From Lenzites betulinus (Eukaryota; Basidiomycota; Agaricomycetes; Polyporales; Polyporaceae), in NCBI GenBank assembly GCA_022264855.1, contig JABYQU010000002.1, forward strand, positions 124,001 to 188,000: 64,000 bases of DNA, written 5' to 3'. The position numbers were made by a program, and so were the translations under genes. Position 1 is the first letter of the stretch, and every line of letters begins with the position of its first letter. The notes beneath the pieces are model-generated. The model searched no databases. It saw nothing but the letters and a program-made list of their open reading frames with translations, and had not been told where the DNA came from. This document shows, piece after piece, positions 57,840-64,000 of this stretch.

Positions 57840-60249
57840 ATGTCTGCGCCTCTTGATCGCGACGTGCTCAAGAGTCTGAAACGTGCCGACCTGCAAAAGA
57901 TATGCAAAGTGCGTTTCGCCCAGAGCGCCCGTGCCAATATCGCATACTTACCCCAACCAGGACTATGGCATCAAAGCGAATCTCAAGACTGAAGCATTGA
58001 TCGACCTGCTCATCGACACCACACAAGCAAGACCACGTCCTACCCCTCCCGTTGCCCAACGGGCACCCTCTGGCAGGAGAGTCAGTCGCACAGTCGTGGC
58101 CTCGGGCTCTCGTCCCCGAGGCACGTCCACTTCGTCTGTGATCATCCACGACACAGACGAAGAAGACAATACACCGGAAGAGACGCACCGCCAGAGCGTC
58201 GCTTCCACACTATCATCAGAACCGGAAGCCCCACCGCCGCCTCCACGTACCCGACGGGCGAAGGAAACACAATACAGACTTGGAGTGGGCAGACCGACGT
58301 TGGCTGGAGGCAGCGGTGCGCGCACCCTCACGCGGAGCAGCAGTATGGCCATCAAGAAACGTGCAAAGATCAGTAGGAGCGTGAAGCCTACGGAAGCTGT
58401 CATTCAGGAGGAAGAAGGTAGGCTTCTGACACCTTCCAGTCATTTGGAAGCTCACAATGTCTTCCAGAACCTGAATTCATGGCGCCCGAGAGTAAGTCTG
58501 CAATGCTGGATAGTGTTATTGACGAGCTCATCTTTTCGCCAGTGCCCGAGGCAGGCCCATCTGGAACTACTCATGACTATGAACTTCCCTCCCCTGCGGT
58601 GCCAGAACCCCAGCCAGACACAGTTGTCCCCCCGCAACTTGAATCAGCATCGGAGATTCCTGATGCGTTCAAGTCCTACGTTGCACAACTGGTAAATAAC
58701 ATGCGGTGGCTAGACATTGTGAACTGGACTGAAATACAGCCACAGGTTGCGCCGTTTCAAGCCCAGGTTGGGTTATTGCAGTCTGAACTCCAGCAACGAT
58801 CGAGCCAGGAGGCTGACATCCGCACGTTGACCTTACAACTGCAGTCGATGCAAATGGAGGTGCAATCATTACGATCACAAGCGAACATGGCCTCTCATCT
58901 GCAGAACGAGGTCGCTCAGATGAAGCAGCTAGTGTTTGACCTTCTGCAGAGTCCTATGGTGGACGCTCATAAGCCGTCTGAGAAGAGTCTCGGGAAGGCT
59001 CGCGCATCGTAAGCTATCCCCCTACTCCTTAAACATCGGTTTCTTGACAGACCATCACAGGGACGAGGACAAGTCGCAGGCTACTGCCATCGACAATAAC
59101 TCCTCACGCAACACTGCAATTCCTTCAAACAATATTGCCGTTCCTGCGGGGGACATCGCCATCCCTTCAGGCGATAGCGCCAACCCTACTCCTACTCTCG
59201 CTATCCCGCAAGGATCCCTCCCATCCTTGCTAGGCAAACGTCAAAGAGATCCCGAAGACAGCAATATCACGGAAGTGTCCGACGGAGAGCAGGAGGGCCA
59301 TCAAGTAGGGGAGAGACGAGCCGCTCGGCCAAGCAAGAAGAGGCTAAAACTAGCTGAAGGTGGCCCGACTTCGTCTGCGGGTACTCAACCATCCGTCGAG
59401 TCGTCGGAAACGAATGGCGCGGCCCAAGCCGTGACACAGCCACCTCCAACTAGATTCACCGTCTTCAGCGGACCGGAGGAACCCCCCGAAACGTACATTG
59501 ACCCTCCCCCGCCGACCACCCATCTATCGGACCTCTTTCCTATGACTTCGACGCCCCTGAATGGAGGTGGTGCAATCCCTCGACCTGCAGGGTCCGACGA
59601 GAATGCTCCACATCTTAGCTTCAACTTCAGCTTCAACTCGTCCATATTCCAGCCCATGACATCTACGCCGTATGACATGGCAAATCCTGCTTTCGTCTAC
59701 CCGGAACCCCCTGGATCACCTTCACCGAGTGCTCCTTCCGGTGGCTTTGTCGAGCGCGCGGGGGGCCGTATTGAGCGTAATGACTTGTACCACCCACACG
59801 GACGCCGACAGGCGCAGTCCCAAGACGCCGACGCTCAATCCCAATCTGGCCCACAGTCTGAAGCCAGCCGGCCCGCGAGTCGCGCTGCTCCTTCTTCGGG
59901 AGCCTCGTCGCAGTCCCGCCTTGGCGTCACCAGCGCAGGCGCGTCCGGACATCGCACAGTCAGCCCGAACTCCTTGTTGGTCGCACTCGCGTCTATGCAA
60001 TCAGGGCCTCAGGAACCCAACGCCGACGGCACCACCTACGGCGCGCAGACGAGGCGGATCCCGTCCAGCAGCGAGATCGGCATGTCGTTCGGGATGAGCA
60101 GCACGGTGCCGCTCCCGCCCGACACGCCCGGCGCGACGCTGAAGCGCACAATGTACGGCACGGAACTCGAGGGCGACACACGTTTCGGCGACTTCGGTGT
60201 CGAGGGCGTCGCGACGGGCTTCTGGGCGGGGCTCGCGCCGCGCTTTTGA
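57840..60249 (+). CDS. SAP-like domain and coiled-coil protein
   Basis: The start at 57840 (MSAPLDRDVLKSLKRADLQK) opens a SAP-like two-helix motif: LKRADLQKICK joins DYGIKANLKTEALIDLLIDT across an intron with donor gtgcgt at 57909. SAP motifs bind AT-rich DNA or RNA. An Arg-rich stretch and GSGARTLTRSSSMAIKKRAK follow. In the middle ALDS-type helices (AMLDSVIDELIFSP, FKSYVAQLVNNMRWLDIVN) precede a coiled coil, VGLLQSELQQRSSQEADIRT, LQLQSMQMEVQSLRSQANMA. After an intron the protein is disordered, with IPSNNIAVPAGDIAIPSGD-type repeats, RPSKKRLKLAEGG (nuclear signal), PFT-like FNFSFNSSIFQPMTSTPYDM, and a more conserved-looking end MSSTVPLPPDTPGATLKRTM, YGTELEGDTRFGDFGVEG. I infer a chromatin-associated protein; the specific function is unknown. 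Confidence 0.76.
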
Positions 60250-61153
60250 GCCCTATGGCTCATTCACACCCCGAATTAACTAGCTTACCCACACCTGGCG
60301 ACACCCCCGGCCTCTGGCATATCGTACCGGCTCGACTAGCAGGAGCCACCCCGCGCTTCCTGCTTCCCCCTTTCCTCCTCTCACGGTTTTACGTTCCCCC
60401 CTACCAACGTTCCCCTCTGCGCAACCTTAGCCCTCCCTCCTCACGCCCGCGTTGCTCCGCCCCTCGTCCCACCACTCGGCCCCCTCTTTTCTTCCTTTCT
60501 CTTGGGTCCTCTCTTATCGCTTTCCGTACTTGCTTTGCGGCGCGCAGGCGGCCCCCGCTCGTATTCTTGACGCGTGGGTCCTTCGACCAACGACGGACGG
60601 TTACGCGTATCTTACGGCGATGTACGAAGTCCGAAATGCTACTGTGTTTTTAGTTCTCCCCGTTGTACACGCGTACATGTTGTGTTTGTTGTGCTTGCCT
60701 CGCTCGAATGACAAGCGTTTTTCCGGATACAACATGCCGCTCCGTCGCGCGCGTCATCAGCTCTCACGCGAATAGGGCCAACGTATGTATGTAGCTGAGC
60801 GTTCTTGGATCTTCAGGTCCACGATCACGTACATGGGCACACGCCGAGCAGCGACAACGCGAAATCCTTGCGTGTATTATTCCCTCCATAAATACGTAAT
60901 ATAATACTGTGTTTTCCTGCGGGGCTACAGCGACGTGCAACTTGAACAACAACAAACGAGAAAAAGACGGCTAACGAGCGGGCGAGTAGGTGGTGGTGGT
61001 GGTATAAGGTCGCAAGGGGTAACAATACTTGATTGCGTCTTGGCCCATGAAAGCTGCAGGTGGGGGCGGGGTGGGGGGTCCAGTTCGTGAGGGGTCGTCG
61101 CGTTTCGCCAGGCCGCGGGCGCGGCTGGGAGGGGAGGGGACCAGAGGAGGAGT
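60250..61153. other. Convergent intergenic region
   Basis: 904 bases between the SAP-like gene stop and the MAP kinase stop. A CT-rich tract spans about 60355-60500 and a GGT microsatellite lies at 60989-61003. ORFs are compositional. No gene is seen. Confidence 0.4.
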
Positions 61154-63571
<2,418 letters not shown>

Positions 63572-64000
63572 GATGATGGACAGAACCTGAGCTGTACAAG
63601 GGGGAAGGACGCAAAAAGTAGAGTAGAAGGGGAAGAAGGAGGGCTGTTGAGCGAAGGGTATTAGCAGGAGAGAAAGAAGAAGGAATAAGGCGAAGGGTGG
63701 GGACGGGCTAGCCTATGTAGTGGGCAGACGGCGGCGGCTGTATAGTTGGGGACGGCGTGTTTGTGATGCAGATCAGCGAGTGCGACATGATGGATTGCGA
63801 CGATGCGGTGATGGAACAGCCGACGAGGACTATGCTCGCCGCAGCTCGCACTAGGAACGATGAGTAGCGCGGACGGGATGGTGGAACATGTTGCATTGCA
63901 TCGACGCTGTCTGGCTCCCACGGCGCGGGAAGAGAGCCGCAGACAGCTGCACTCACGTCGGAGGCGGAGAGCGCGAGGGCGGGCGGCGGGCGTCTGAATG
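63572..64000. promoter_or_regulatory. Upstream region of the MAP kinase gene
   Basis: The last 429 bases of the window hold the MAP kinase promoter and leader. A minus-strand frame (63708-63956) reads a hydrophobic segment, but I cannot support a gene because the window ends. Confidence 0.45.

Overview
The window is nuclear DNA of a filamentous basidiomycete, most likely an agaricomycete (a wood or litter decayer, possibly Polyporales). Genes on both strands are broken by many introns of about 50-60 bases with GT...AG ends. Gene density is about one per 2.3 kb, the DNA is GC-rich, and the families (GH131, GH3, FUS3-type MAPK, LIM, F-box, PNGase A) are typical of Agaricomycetes. I see no operons, transposons, CRISPR arrays or viral genes. 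Coordinates for spliced genes are outer CDS limits; exon limits are given where I could join frames across splice sites.

Layout. 1-6.6 kb: the end of a multi-pass membrane protein gene cut by the window edge (-), FAP7/AK6 (+), a small nuclear protein (-), and a secreted PNGase A-like amidase (-). 6.9-15.1 kb: an F-box protein (-) divergent from the INO80 subunit Ies2/INO80B (+), a GPI-type mucin-like protein (-) divergent from cyclin H/CCL1 of TFIIH (+). 15.8-24.5 kb: a 1409-residue CNH-like plus GYF protein (+), facing a membrane-anchored tandem amidohydrolase (-). 24.8-27.9 kb: a Pol III neighbourhood with tRNA-Glu(CUC), TFIIIA and the Pol III subunit RPC5/Rpc37; the last two are divergent across about 134 bases. 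28.2-35.1 kb: an unrecognised helical protein and a 1124-residue LIM protein with an 11-residue tandem repeat. 35.5-41.9 kb: two secreted glycan hydrolases, GH3 beta-glucosidase and GH131 (both -). 43.4-52.0 kb: two unrecognised low-complexity proteins, a J-domain protein and a 7-TM protein with a long disordered tail. 53.2-57.2 kb: ADE8 (GAR transformylase, +) and a flavocytochrome b2-type dehydrogenase (-). 57.8-63.6 kb: a SAP-like coiled-coil protein (+) and a FUS3/KSS1-type MAP kinase (-).

How the genes relate. Most are housekeeping genes for ribosome maturation, chromatin remodelling, TFIIH, Pol III transcription, purine synthesis and signalling. The clearest local functional groupings are the Pol III genes and the GH3/GH131 pair. 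The least explained items are the tandem amidohydrolase whose second half has lost its metal ligands, the CNH-GYF protein, the LIM-protein repeats, the flavocytochrome b2 with a C-terminal SRL peroxisomal signal, and the two long introns of the MAP kinase. I found no clearly new multi-gene system; these are unusual single-gene architectures.
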